Positions 42,922 to 51,307 of a DNA stretch of 64,000 bases are shown here, in pieces. The notes beneath the pieces are model-generated. The model worked only from the letters and a program-made list of their open reading frames with translations. It was not told the origin of the DNA and ran no database searches. The stretch spans positions 558,001 through 622,000 of the forward strand of contig NZ_SOZH01000003.1 of the NCBI RefSeq assembly GCF_004519295.1. The letters are read 5' to 3'. Source of the DNA: Cellulosimicrobium funkei (GTDB lineage: Bacteria > Actinomycetota > Actinomycetes > Actinomycetales > Cellulomonadaceae). The position numbers were made by a program, and so were the translations under genes. Positions within the stretch are counted from its first letter, which is position 1; the number at the start of each line of letters is the position of its first letter.

Positions 42922-43875
42922 GTGAGCACCCCGCCCCCCGCGCTCGACCCCGGCACGACCGACCGCCCCGCCGGCGACGGCGTCGCCCGACCGGACCGGC
43001 TCGCGCCGCTGCGCCGCTGGACCCGGCCGGTGCTCGTCGCCAACCTCGTGGCGCAGATCGGCATCATCGTCACCGGCGGCGCGGTCCGGCTGACCGGCTC
43101 GGGCCTCGGGTGCTCCACGTGGCCGCAGTGCGAGCCCGGGCAGTTCGCGGCGCGCTTCCACCCGGAGACGACGTACCACCAGTTCGTCGAGTACGGGAAC
43201 CGCACGCTCACCGGGGTGCTGAGCGTCATCGCGATCGCGGCCCTCGTGCTCGTGTGGACCGACCGCTCGCGCGTCCTGTCCTACCGGCTCCTGGGCGCCG
43301 TGCCGCTCCTCGGCGTCGCCGCGCAGGCGGTCATCGGCGGCGTCATCGTGCTGCTGCACCTGCACCCGGGCTGGGTGTCGCTCCACTTCGTGGTCTCGGC
43401 AGCGCTCGTGTCCGTCTCGCTGCTGCTGCTGCACCGCTCCGGGGAGGGCGACAGCCCGCCCGTCCCGACGGTCGCGCCGCGCTCGCGCGCGCTCGCGTGG
43501 GCGCTGTACGGGCTCACCGCGGTCGTCGTGGTCCTCGGCGTGATCGTCACGGGCGCGGGCCCGCACAGCGGTGACGAGGAGGTCGGGTACCGGTTCGCCG
43601 TCGACCCGGCGCTCATGAGCAAGGTCCACGCGTGGGCCGTGTGGGTCTTCGTCGCCGTCCTCGTCGCGTACCTCGTGAGCGTCCGCCGCGGGCCGCAGGA
43701 GGTGCGTCGCGCCGGGTGGATCCTCCTCGCCATCACGCTCGCCCAGGGCGCGGTCGGCTACGTCCAGTACTTCACGGGCCTGCCCGCGCTGCTCGTGGGC
43801 CTGCACATGCTCGGCTCGGCGCTGCTCGTCGCCGGGTCCACGCGCGTCGTCCTCACGACCCGCACGCGCGCCTGA
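42922..43875 (+). CDS. ctaA: Haem A synthase (CtaA/COX15)
   Basis: A 317-aa membrane enzyme with about eight helices that oxidises the C8 methyl of haem O to make haem A for aa3-type cytochrome oxidase. Recognisable segments are GGAVRLTGSGLGCSTWPQCEPG with the paired Cys of the extracellular loop, EYGNRTLTGVLS, HLHPGWVSLHFVVSAAL, VVVLGVIVTGAGPHSGDEEVGYRF, and LVGLHMLGSALLVAGSTRVVL. Haem-ligating His residues fall in the expected helices. GTG start. Confidence 0.93.
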   Translation: MSTPPPALDPGTTDRPAGDGVARPDRLAPLRRWTRPVLVANLVAQIGIIVTGGAVRLTGSGLGCSTWPQCEPGQFAARFHPETTYHQFVEYGNRTLTGVLSVIAIAALVLVWTDRSRVLSYRLLGAVPLLGVAAQAVIGGVIVLLHLHPGWVSLHFVVSAALVSVSLLLLHRSGEGDSPPVPTVAPRSRALAWALYGLTAVVVVLGVIVTGAGPHSGDEEVGYRFAVDPALMSKVHAWAVWVFVAVLVAYLVSVRRGPQEVRRAGWILLAITLAQGAVGYVQYFTGLPALLVGLHMLGSALLVAGSTRVVLTTRTRA

Positions 43876-43885
43876 CGCCGGGGTG

Positions 43886-43910
43886 CGGCGCGTCGACGGA
43901 CGACGCGCCG
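43886..43910. terminator. Perfect hairpin between ctaA and the patatin gene
   Basis: A 10-base stem (CGGCGCGTCG with CGACGCGCCG) and a 5-base loop (ACGGA). It lies 10 bases past the ctaA stop and 14 bases past the convergent patatin gene stop, so it could serve both. No U-tract. Confidence 0.75.
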
Positions 43911-43924
43911 GGCCGGGCCCGCGC

Positions 43925-44920
43925 TCAGCGCCAGAGGCGCGCGACGCGGTCGGCGGCCTCCACGCCCTGGGCGTGGCCCGCGCGGGCGGCGGCCGGGCGC
44001 AGCGTCAGGTCCATCGCTCGCGGTCCCACGAGGCCCTCGGCGGACCCGTCGGGGACGAGCGTCTCGACCGCGCTGCCCTGCGCGCGCAGCTCCGCGACCT
44101 GCGCGTCGAGCTGCATGCCCCACTCCCGCGGGGTGCGCGTCCTGCCGCCCAGCGGCGACAGCACGAGCACGCGGCGGTAGCCCGCCGCGACGTCGGCGTT
44201 CTCGTTGCGGCGGTACCCGCCGTCGATGAACCGGTCCGGCCCGACGCCGTACGCGAACCCGCCCGCGCAGCTCGCCGCGACCGCGTCCACCAGGTCGACC
44301 CCGCTGTGCGCGCCGAGGACGACCGGTTCCCCGGTCCGCGCGTCGACCGCGGTGAGGAGCAGCGCGCGGCGCGGCCACGCCGTGCCGGGCAGGCGCGCCG
44401 CGACCGTCGCCCGCCAGCGCGCCTGCGCGGACGCGTCCGAGGCCGCCGGGAGGTCGAGCGCCGCGGCGCCGAGCCGGCGCCGCATGTCCGCAGCGTCGCG
44501 CGACGCGGCGATGAGGGCGGCCGTGCGGGCCATCTGGTCCGCCGCCTGGCGCGTCCGCTCCCGGCGGTCGTCGCGCCCGGGAGCCGGTGCGCGCCGCGTC
44601 GGGGCTCCGGCGACGACGGCGGCGTAGAGCTCGGCGGGCGTCGCGCCGGCGAGCTGGGCGGCGGTGGTGGCGCCGGCCGACGTCCCGACCGTGAGGTCGG
44701 CCGTCGTGACGTCGACCCCGGCGTCGGCCAGACCGGCGACGACGCCGATCAGCCACGCGTTGCCGGTGGACCCGCCGCCCCCGAGCACGAGGGCGCGCTC
44801 GCCCGTCGTCGGGGCCGGGGCCGGGACCGGGATCGGGGCCGGGACCGGGACTGCCGCCGGGCCAGGGGCCGCGGCGCCTGCTGAGGAGCCGGGTGCAGAA
44901 GAAGGTGTGGTGGTGCTCAT
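43925..44920 (-). CDS. Patatin-like phospholipase family protein
   Basis: A 331-aa predicted serine hydrolase. The oxyanion loop is LVLGGGGSTGNAW (~45-56), the nucleophile elbow is GTSAG with S81, and the catalytic Asp is D233 in FIDGGYRR, completing the Ser-Asp dyad. The first 40 residues are a low-complexity Pro/Val/Ala stretch, not a clear signal peptide. The likely role is acyl-ester hydrolysis of lipids; the substrate is unknown. ATG at 44920 has only a weak GAGAGG upstream, while a 19-codon ORF with an excellent Shine-Dalgarno lies 45 bases before it. Divergent from drrA-like ABC genes. Confidence 0.87.
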   Translation of the reverse strand: MSTTTPSSAPGSSAGAAAPGPAAVPVPAPIPVPAPAPTTGERALVLGGGGSTGNAWLIGVVAGLADAGVDVTTADLTVGTSAGATTAAQLAGATPAELYAAVVAGAPTRRAPAPGRDDRRERTRQAADQMARTAALIAASRDAADMRRRLGAAALDLPAASDASAQARWRATVAARLPGTAWPRRALLLTAVDARTGEPVVLGAHSGVDLVDAVAASCAGGFAYGVGPDRFIDGGYRRNENADVAAGYRRVLVLSPLGGRTRTPREWGMQLDAQVAELRAQGSAVETLVPDGSAEGLVGPRAMDLTLRPAAARAGHAQGVEAADRVARLWR

Positions 44921-44965
44921 GGGAGTCGCCTCTCGCGATGGTGCGGCGAGCGCTCCCGGGGACGG

Positions 44966-45025
44966 CTACGGCCGTCGCGCGATCGTGGGCAGCGAGGGAG
45001 CGCCCGGTAGGGACACAGGGTTCAC
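44966..45025 (-). CDS. Candidate 19-aa leader peptide upstream of the patatin gene
   Basis: GTG start, 19 codons (VNPVSLPGAPSLPTIARRP), TAG stop. Upstream is GAGGAGGTGA at 45031-45040, an almost complete match to the 16S anti-Shine-Dalgarno, with 8 bases between AGGAGG and GTG. A TAGCGT box 39 bases before the start could provide the promoter. It ends 45 bases before the patatin start, so it could act as a translated leader or attenuator. No homologue is recognised. Confidence 0.45.
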   Translation of the reverse strand: MNPVSLPGAPSLPTIARRP

Positions 45026-45063
45026 GGGGCTCACCTCCTCGGCTCGGTTCACGACCGTCGTCG

Positions 45064-45069
45064 ACGCTA
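45064..45069 (-). promoter_or_regulatory. -10 box (TAGCGT) for leader ORF/patatin gene
   Basis: On the minus strand TAGCGT at 45069-45064 would start transcription near 45057, giving about 32 bases of 5' leader containing the strong Shine-Dalgarno of the 19-codon ORF. The direct-repeat array lies 36-76 bases upstream of this box, a usual activator position. Confidence 0.4.
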
Positions 45070-45104
45070 GCACGCGCCGCCGAGGACGACGGCTGCGCGT
45101 CGGC

Positions 45105-45145
45105 GTGACAGCGGCGTGACAGCGGGCCGCGCTCCCGTGACAGCG
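45105..45145. promoter_or_regulatory. Three 9-bp direct repeats (GTGACAGCG), candidate SARP site
   Basis: GTGACAGCG occurs exactly at 45105-45113, 45116-45124 and 45137-45145, so starts are 11 and 21 bases apart, about one and two helical turns. The array sits between the divergent patatin and drrA-like genes. SARP/AfsR-type activators bind heptamer direct repeats at 11- or 22-bp spacing, and a SARP-type regulator is encoded downstream at 47125-50631. Confidence 0.6.
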
Positions 45146-45199
45146 CGGTGCGAGGCCACCCGTCCAGCCTGGTCGTGAACCCACCGACCAGGAGGACAC

Positions 45200-46252
45200 A
45201 TGACCATCCCCGCGATCGAGGCCGAGGGCCTCGTGAAGGTCTTCGGCGCGCACCGCGCCGTCGACGGCGTGGACCTCACCGTGCGCACGGGCACCGTCTA
45301 CGGGGTCCTCGGGCCCAACGGCGCCGGCAAGACGACGACCATCAGCATGCTCGCCACGCTCCTGCGTCCCGACGCCGGTCAGGCCCGCGTGTTCGGGCAC
45401 GACGTCGTCGCGCACCCCCACCGGGTGCGCCAGCTCATCGGCGTGACGGGTCAGTACGCGTCCGTCGACGAGACGCTCAGCGCGACGGAGAACCTCGTGA
45501 TCTTCGGGCGGCTGCTGGGACTCTCGCGCGGGCAGGCGCGGCGCAAGGCCGCGGAGCTGCTCGACGCGTTCGGGCTCTCCGAGGCGGCGTCGCGACCGCT
45601 GAAGAACTTCTCGGGCGGCATGCGCCGCCGGCTGGACCTCGCCGCGAGCCTCATCGCCCAGCCGCCCCTCATCTTCCTCGACGAGCCGACGACGGGCCTC
45701 GACCCGCGCACGCGCGCCCAGATGTGGGGCACGATCCGCGACCTCGTCGCGAGCGGCTCGACGGTCCTGCTGACGACGCAGTACCTCGACGAGGCGGACC
45801 AGCTCGCGGACCGCATCGCGGTGATCGACCGCGGGCGCGTCGTGGCGGAGGGCACCGCGGACGACCTCAAGGACGCCGTCGGGGACCAGTCGCTGCAGCT
45901 CTCGCTCGCCCACGGCGACGACGTGGCGCCCGCGCTGGAGATCGTCGAGCGCACCCTCGGCCTCACCGCGACCGTCTCCCCCGAGGCCCGACGGCTCACC
46001 GTCCCCGTGCCTGGACCGGGCTCGGTGACCGACCTCCTCGTACGCCTGCGCGAGGCCCGGATCGAGGTCGGCTCGCTGAGCATGGACAAGCCCAGCCTCG
46101 ACGAGGTCTTCCTCACGCTCACCGGGCACGGCACCGCGGCGGGCAGCCCGGCCGACGACGACCCCGGCCCGACGGATCCCGGCCCGACGGACTCTGGCCC
46201 CGGCCCGCGCGGCGACCGCGCGGCCACGACACGAGAGGCGGCGCTGCGATGA
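45200..46252 (+). CDS. DrrA-type ABC exporter, ATP-binding subunit
   Basis: A 350-aa ATPase of the daunorubicin-resistance (DrrA) class. Walker A is GPNGAGKTTT, followed by VTGQYASVDETLSATENL (the DrrA-type Q-loop), signature FSGGMRRRLDLAASL, Walker B LIFLDEPTTGLDPRTR and switch region LLTTQYLDEADQLADRI. The C-terminal domain includes LSMDKPSLDEVFLTLTGHGT, then a Pro/Gly/Asp-rich tail. ATG with GGAGGA 4 bases upstream. Coupled to the permease gene by ATGA. It probably exports a hydrophobic compound or lipid; the neighbouring SARP regulator hints at a specialised metabolite. Confidence 0.92.
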   Translation: MTIPAIEAEGLVKVFGAHRAVDGVDLTVRTGTVYGVLGPNGAGKTTTISMLATLLRPDAGQARVFGHDVVAHPHRVRQLIGVTGQYASVDETLSATENLVIFGRLLGLSRGQARRKAAELLDAFGLSEAASRPLKNFSGGMRRRLDLAASLIAQPPLIFLDEPTTGLDPRTRAQMWGTIRDLVASGSTVLLTTQYLDEADQLADRIAVIDRGRVVAEGTADDLKDAVGDQSLQLSLAHGDDVAPALEIVERTLGLTATVSPEARRLTVPVPGPGSVTDLLVRLREARIEVGSLSMDKPSLDEVFLTLTGHGTAAGSPADDDPGPTDPGPTDSGPGPRGDRAATTREAALR

Positions 46253-47103
46253 GCACCACCACCACGACCACCGCACCGGCCGTCCCCACGGCACGAGGCC
46301 GGATCGAGGCCGGCGTCGACCGCGTCCTCGCCGACCGGCCGTCGCTCCGCGCGACCGCCGAGCACACCCTGACCATGGCCTACCGCGGCCTGCTGAAGAT
46401 CAAGCGCACGCCGGAGCAGCTGTTCGACGTGACGCTCCAGCCGATCCTCTTCACGCTGATGTTCACGTACATCTTCGGCGGGGCGATCGCGGGCGACGTC
46501 GGGAGCTACCTCCCGACGATCATCCCCGGCATCCTCGTGCAGACCGTCATCACGACGTCGGTCGTCACGGGCACCCAGCTCCGCGAGGACATGGACAAGG
46601 GCGTGTTCGACCGGTTCCGGTCGCTGCCCATCGCCAGGATCGCGCCGCTGTCCGGCGCGCTGCTCGCCGACACCGTCCGGTACCTCATCGCGACGACGCT
46701 CACGTTCACGATGGGCTACGTCATGGGCTACCGGCCCGGCGGCGGGCTCGGGGCGGTTGTGCTCGCGGGCCTGCTCGTCATCGTCTGCTCGTGGGCGGTG
46801 AGCTGGATCTTCGCGTTCTTCGGCGTCGTCGCGCGGACCGCGTCGAGCGTGCAGGGCATCTCGATGATCGTCCTGTTCCCCCTGACGTTCCTGTCGAACG
46901 CGTTCGTGCAGCCCGACACGATGCCCGGCTGGCTCCAGGGATTCGTCGCCGTGAACCCCGTGTCGCACCTCGTCACTGCGGTCCGCGAGCTGGCGAACAC
47001 CGGCAGCCTGGGGTCGGACGCCGTGGTCTCGCTCGTCGGGGCCGCCGTCATCGTGGCGGTCTTCGCGCCGCTCACCGTGCGGGCCTACATGCGCAAGGCC
47101 TGA
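46249..47103 (+). CDS. DrrB-type ABC exporter, permease subunit
   Basis: A 284-aa ABC-2 permease with six helices. DrrB-like landmarks are RTPEQLFDVTLQPILFTLMFTYIFGGAIAG, LREDMDKGVFDRFRSLPIAR (coupling region) and GISMIVLFPLTFLSNAFVQPDTMPGWLQGFVAVNPVSHLVTAVREL. The N-terminus is a Thr/Ala-rich cytosolic tail of about 30 residues. Convergent with the SARP-type regulator, 21 bases away. Confidence 0.92.
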   Translation: MSTTTTTTAPAVPTARGRIEAGVDRVLADRPSLRATAEHTLTMAYRGLLKIKRTPEQLFDVTLQPILFTLMFTYIFGGAIAGDVGSYLPTIIPGILVQTVITTSVVTGTQLREDMDKGVFDRFRSLPIARIAPLSGALLADTVRYLIATTLTFTMGYVMGYRPGGGLGAVVLAGLLVIVCSWAVSWIFAFFGVVARTASSVQGISMIVLFPLTFLSNAFVQPDTMPGWLQGFVAVNPVSHLVTAVRELANTGSLGSDAVVSLVGAAVIVAVFAPLTVRAYMRKA

Positions 47104-47124
47104 CGCCGCACGGCCGAGCCGTCC

Positions 47125-50100
47125 TCAGAGGGGGCCGGCGCCCCCACGGGCGCCGGCCCCGCCGTCGTCCGGGCCGCCCGCGGCGGTCGGGTCGTCGGCC
47201 CCGTCCGCGGCGGCGAGCAGCGCGAAGCCCTGCCGGGCGAGGTCGGCGCGAGACAGCTCGCGAGCCCTCGTCCGGGCGCGCTCCGCCGCATCCGCGCCCG
47301 CCGCTCCGGCGACCTGGGCCCAGGCGCTCTCGTGCCGCAGCGCGGGCTGGTCCTGGCGCGAGCCCATCCGCTCGGCGAGCGCGACGAGGAGGGCTCCCTC
47401 CCCCGTTCCCGGCCCCGGGTGCCGGCCGGCGTCGAGCACCGCGGCGACACCGAGCGCGAGGAACGCCGTCCCGGCGACGGGGTAGTCGACGAAGTGCGGC
47501 CGGGCCCGGTGCATCGCGAGCACGACCTCGCGGAGCTCCGCGGCGACGTCCGCGGCCCGCGCCCGGGCCGCGGACGCCCCTGGTCCGGCACCCGCGCCGG
47601 TCCCGGCGAGACGTACCAGCCACGACGACACGAGGAGCACGTACCAGGGCGACCAGCGCGCGTCGCCGTCGAACGACGCCGCGGCCTGCCCGTAGAGCTC
47701 GAGGGCGCCGGCGTCGTCGCCGTGCAGCGCCGCGACCTCCGCGCGCGCCATCGCGACGACGGACCGCACGTCCGCCGGGACGTCCGGGCCCACGGGACCG
47801 TGCTCGACCGCGCCCGCGAGCGCCGCGAGCTTCCGCTCGGCGCGCTCCGTCTCCCCGAGCGTCACCGCGGCCGACATCTCGACCCAGTCGAGCTGCTGCA
47901 GCGTCGCCGTCGCGCCGAGGGCCCGCAGGTGGGCGCGCGCGGCGTGCGCCCAGCGTCCGACGTCCACGGCGTCCCCCGCCTCGCTCGCGCACGACGCGAG
48001 GAACATCGCCGTGGTGGCGCGGGCCGCGACGTCGCCGCGGGCCACCGCGCGGTCGTGCGCGCGCTCGCCCCAGCGCCGGGCCTCGGCGAGCCGGCCCTCG
48101 TTCTCCGCGGTCTGCGCCGTCGTGAACTCGGCGAGCATCGCCACGAACGCGTCGTCGGACGCGCGGAGCCCGGCGAGCGTCGCCTCCATCTCCTCCTGGC
48201 TGCGGACGGTGAGCAGGCGCGCGAGGGCACGGGTCCGCGGCCCGGCCTCGGGGCGTCGCAGCAGCCGGCGCAGGCGGCCGAGGGCTCGGGCCGTCAGCTC
48301 GGGCCGGGCGAACGCGCTCGCCCCCGCGACGGCGGCGAGCGCGAGCGCGGCGGGCTGGACGTCGCCGGGCGGCACGTCCCACCCGACGACCGAGTCGAGG
48401 ACCACCTCGACGAGCCCGGTGGCCTGGTCCTCGACGCCGAGCAGGAGCCACGATCCGGTGAGCGCGGTGAACACGCGCACGACGACGTCGGGGCGCTCGT
48501 CTTGCACCGCCTCGCGGAGCGCGAAGACGAGGTTCTCCTGCTCGCGGCGCAGGTCCGTCGCCGCGGCGGCCTGGTCCCCGCCCACCAGCGCGTGGGCGCA
48601 CCGCGTCGCGAGGCGGGCCGCCCAGCGCTGCACGGCCTCGCGCGCCGGGCCCGTCGTCCCGGTCGCCTCGAGCCGGAGGGCGCCGAACTCGCGCACCGTC
48701 TCGAGCATCCGGTAGCGCACGACGCCGTCGTCCTCGGTGACGCGCAGCAACGACTGCGCGACGAGCCCGTCGAGCGCGTCGAGGACCTCCCAGGCCGGCG
48801 CCCGGCTACCGGCGTCGGACACGGCCTGCGCCGCCTCGGCGGAGAAGCCGTCCGGGAAGACGGCGACGCGGCACAGCAGGTCCTGCTCGGCCGGGCCCAG
48901 CAGGTTCCAGCTCCACTCGATCACCGCCTCGAGCGTGCGGTGCCGGTCCGGGGCGGTCCGGTCCCCGGAGCGCAGGAGCGCGAAGCGCTCGTCGAGGTGA
49001 CGTTCCACCTCCTCGACGCTCAGGGTCCGCACGCGCGCGGCGGCGAGCTCGATGGCGAGCGGCAGCCCGTCGAGGCGGTCGCACAGCCGCGCGACGACGG
49101 CCGGCGGCAGGCTCGCACCCGGCCGGACCGCGTGCGCACGCTCGACGAAGAGGCGCACGGCGGGACCGTCGCCCGCGGCCGCACCGAGCGGCTCGAGCGG
49201 GTAGACGAGCTCGGCGGCGAGCCGGAGCGGCGACCTGCTCGTCGTGAGCACCACGAGCCCGGGCGCCGCGCCGAGCAGGTCGGCGGCCCAGCGCGCGGCG
49301 CCGTCGAGGACGTGCTCGCAGTTGTCCAGCACGAGCAGCGCCGCGCGTCCGCGTACCCGGTCGAGCACCTGCTCGCGCAGCTCGGGCGCGGCCAGGCGGT
49401 CGGCGAGCCGCCCGGTGCGGGCCGGCGGCGAGATGCCCAGGCCGTCGGCCAGCCCCACGACGACGTCGTCGTCCGAGCGCACGCCCGCGAGCTCGACGAC
49501 GACCACCAGGTCGACCGAGCCGGTCGCCGCCGTGCGCCGCGCGACCTCCTGCACGAGGCGCGTCTTGCCGAGACCGCCGGGGCCGAGGACGGTCACGAGC
49601 CGGGCCCGCGCGAGCGCGTCCCGGACAGCGTCGACGTCCTCGTCCCGGCCGACGAGCGCGTCCGGCGCCGCCCGCAGGCCACGCACGGACGTGGTGCGAC
49701 CGACCGGCTCGACCGGCGACTCACCGCCGGGGCGGGGTCCCCCGCCGTCCCCCGGACCGCCGCGCTCGGCCGGAGGACCGGGCACGGGGACGTTCACGGG
49801 GGCAGACACGCGGGTGGGCACCGCATCGGGCGCGGACGACGACCTGCCGAGCAGGTTCGCGGCGAGCTGCTGGAGGTCCGGGGCCGGGTCGGTGCCGAGC
49901 TCGCGGACGAGCGCGTGCCGCAGGCGCGCGTAGGCGGCGAGGGCCTCGCCCTCCCGGCCCGACGCCGCGAGGCTCGTCATGAGGTCGCGCGCGGCGTCCT
50001 CGTCGGTCGCGTCCTCGTCGAGCGCCGCGGACGCCAGCGCCGTCACGGTCGCGTGGTCCCCGGCGACCGCGGCGGCCGGTCGCAGGGCGGCCGTCAGTCC

Positions 50101-50631
50101 GGCCCGGAGCCGCGCGGCCTCGGTGCGCAGCGCCTGGGCGACGGGACCGGGAACGCCCGTGCCGGGCTCCTCGTCGCTCCACGAGGCGAGCGCGCCGCGC
50201 AGGTCGGCGACGACCGCGGCGGCGCCGTCGGTGTCCCGACCGCCCTCCCGGGCCCGGGCGAGCGCGCCGCGCGCGCGGGCGAGCGCCCCGCGTGCGAGCT
50301 CGAGGTCGCTCGGCGCGCCGAGCGCGTAGCCCTCGGAGCGCGACAGCACGGTCCCCGGCGCCGCGTCCCGCCGCAGGCGCGACACGAGGCTCTGCAGCGC
50401 GGCGCGCGGGTCCTGGGGCGCGTCCGGGCCCCACAGGTCCTCGACGAGCGAGGCCACGCCGAGCGTCCGACCGCCCGCGAGCGCGAGCGCGACCACGAGC
50501 GCCGCCGCACGCGGCCCGCGCGGGGCGACCGCCCGGCCGTCGGGCCCGGGCACGCGGACCGGCCCGAGGACGCGCACGATCGTCTCGGGCGGTGCCGGGA
50601 GGTCCTCGTGGTCGCGCACGACGGAGAACAC
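47125..50631 (-). CDS. SARP/BTAD-NB-ARC-TPR transcriptional regulator (AfsR-like)
   Basis: An 1168-aa modular activator. Residues ~15-95 are an OmpR-like winged helix ([36 protein letters not shown], then SLVEDLWGPDAPQDPRAALQSLVSRLRRD). A BTAD domain follows (~95-255, EGEALAAYARLRHALVRELGTDPAPDLQQL). A STAND/NB-ARC ATPase spans about 320-620 (Walker A GPGGLGKT with K356, LLVLDNCEHVLD, TTSRSPL, LDGLPLAIELAAAR). The C-terminal ~480 residues are helical TPR-like repeats. AfsR-type proteins bind direct repeats and recruit RNA polymerase. GTG at 50631 is preferred; a GTG four codons later is possible. The end is convergent with drrB. Confidence 0.9.
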   Translation of the reverse strand: MFSVVRDHEDLPAPPETIVRVLGPVRVPGPDGRAVAPRGPRAAALVVALALAGGRTLGVASLVEDLWGPDAPQDPRAALQSLVSRLRRDAAPGTVLSRSEGYALGAPSDLELARGALARARGALARAREGGRDTDGAAAVVADLRGALASWSDEEPGTGVPGPVAQALRTEAARLRAGLTAALRPAAAVAGDHATVTALASAALDEDATDEDAARDLMTSLAASGREGEALAAYARLRHALVRELGTDPAPDLQQLAANLLGRSSSAPDAVPTRVSAPVNVPVPGPPAERGGPGDGGGPRPGGESPVEPVGRTTSVRGLRAAPDALVGRDEDVDAVRDALARARLVTVLGPGGLGKTRLVQEVARRTAATGSVDLVVVVELAGVRSDDDVVVGLADGLGISPPARTGRLADRLAAPELREQVLDRVRGRAALLVLDNCEHVLDGAARWAADLLGAAPGLVVLTTSRSPLRLAAELVYPLEPLGAAAGDGPAVRLFVERAHAVRPGASLPPAVVARLCDRLDGLPLAIELAAARVRTLSVEEVERHLDERFALLRSGDRTAPDRHRTLEAVIEWSWNLLGPAEQDLLCRVAVFPDGFSAEAAQAVSDAGSRAPAWEVLDALDGLVAQSLLRVTEDDGVVRYRMLETVREFGALRLEATGTTGPAREAVQRWAARLATRCAHALVGGDQAAAATDLRREQENLVFALREAVQDERPDVVVRVFTALTGSWLLLGVEDQATGLVEVVLDSVVGWDVPPGDVQPAALALAAVAGASAFARPELTARALGRLRRLLRRPEAGPRTRALARLLTVRSQEEMEATLAGLRASDDAFVAMLAEFTTAQTAENEGRLAEARRWGERAHDRAVARGDVAARATTAMFLASCASEAGDAVDVGRWAHAARAHLRALGATATLQQLDWVEMSAAVTLGETERAERKLAALAGAVEHGPVGPDVPADVRSVVAMARAEVAALHGDDAGALELYGQAAASFDGDARWSPWYVLLVSSWLVRLAGTGAGAGPGASAARARAADVAAELREVVLAMHRARPHFVDYPVAGTAFLALGVAAVLDAGRHPGPGTGEGALLVALAERMGSRQDQPALRHESAWAQVAGAAGADAAERARTRARELSRADLARQGFALLAAADGADDPTAAGGPDDGGAGARGGAGPL
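47131..47160 (+). terminator. Hairpin downstream of the Drr genes, inside the SARP gene 3' end
   Basis: A 12-base perfect stem (GGGGCCGGCGCC with its complement at 47149-47160) and a 6-base loop begins 28 bases after the drrB-like stop. It lies within the last codons of the convergent SARP gene, where it encodes a Gly/Ala/Arg-rich tail. It may terminate the drr transcript. Confidence 0.5.
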
Positions 50632-50671
50632 TAGTCCTCGGGGCCGACGCCGTCCCGCCCGCGAGGGCGCG

Positions 50672-51307
50672 TCAGCCCCCGCGGCGCTCGGGCCACGGCG
50701 CGTCGGCGGGGCGCAGGGAGGCCCAGCCGCCCGCGCGCGACGTCGCGGCGGCGAGGATCCCGACGACCGCCGACGGGTTGTGCAGCGCGCCCCCGAGGAC
50801 GGCGGACACCGCCTCGTCGAGCGGGACCCACCGCAGCTCGATGTCGAGCTCCTCGGCCTCGCGCGCGAACCGCTCGTCGTCCGGCACGGGCGACAGGTCG
50901 CGCGCCAGGAACACCCGCAGCGCCTCGTTGGACCCGCCGGGCGTCGTGAAGTAGTCCACGAGCACGTCCCACCGGGCCGCCCGCAGGTCCGCCTCCTCGG
51001 CGAGCTCGCGGGCCGCCGCGACGCGCCCGTCCTCGCCCACGACGTCGAGCAGCCCCGCGGGCACCTCCCACAGCTCGCGCCGCACCGGGTGGCGGTACTG
51101 GCGCAGCAGCAGGACGCGCTCGTCCGCGTCGAGGGCGACGATCGCGACCGCACCGGGGTGGTCGAGGTACTCGCGCGTGACGCGGCCGCCGTCGCCGAGG
51201 TCGACGACGTCGGACCGCAGGTCGAACACGCGACCCTCGTGCACGACCGTCGTCTCGACGACCGGTCGGGGCGCGAGCGCGTCCACGACCGGGTGCTCGC
51301 CGGCCAC
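50672..51307 (-). CDS. NUDIX hydrolase, ADP-ribose pyrophosphatase-like
   Basis: A 211-aa protein of the ADP-ribose diphosphatase (NudF) group: LRQYRHPVRRELWEVPAG, then a Nudix box at ~85-108 ending RELAEEADL. The box has one extra residue between the first Gly and Glu, and Ala in place of the last Gly (EEAD, not EETG), so it is slightly off consensus, though the metal-binding Glu residues remain. It begins with GTG on the base right after the pyrG stop, so the two are one operon, as for Rv1699/Rv1700. Confidence 0.9.
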   Translation of the reverse strand: MAGEHPVVDALAPRPVVETTVVHEGRVFDLRSDVVDLGDGGRVTREYLDHPGAVAIVALDADERVLLLRQYRHPVRRELWEVPAGLLDVVGEDGRVAAARELAEEADLRAARWDVLVDYFTTPGGSNEALRVFLARDLSPVPDDERFAREAEELDIELRWVPLDEAVSAVLGGALHNPSAVVGILAAATSRAGGWASLRPADAPWPERRGG

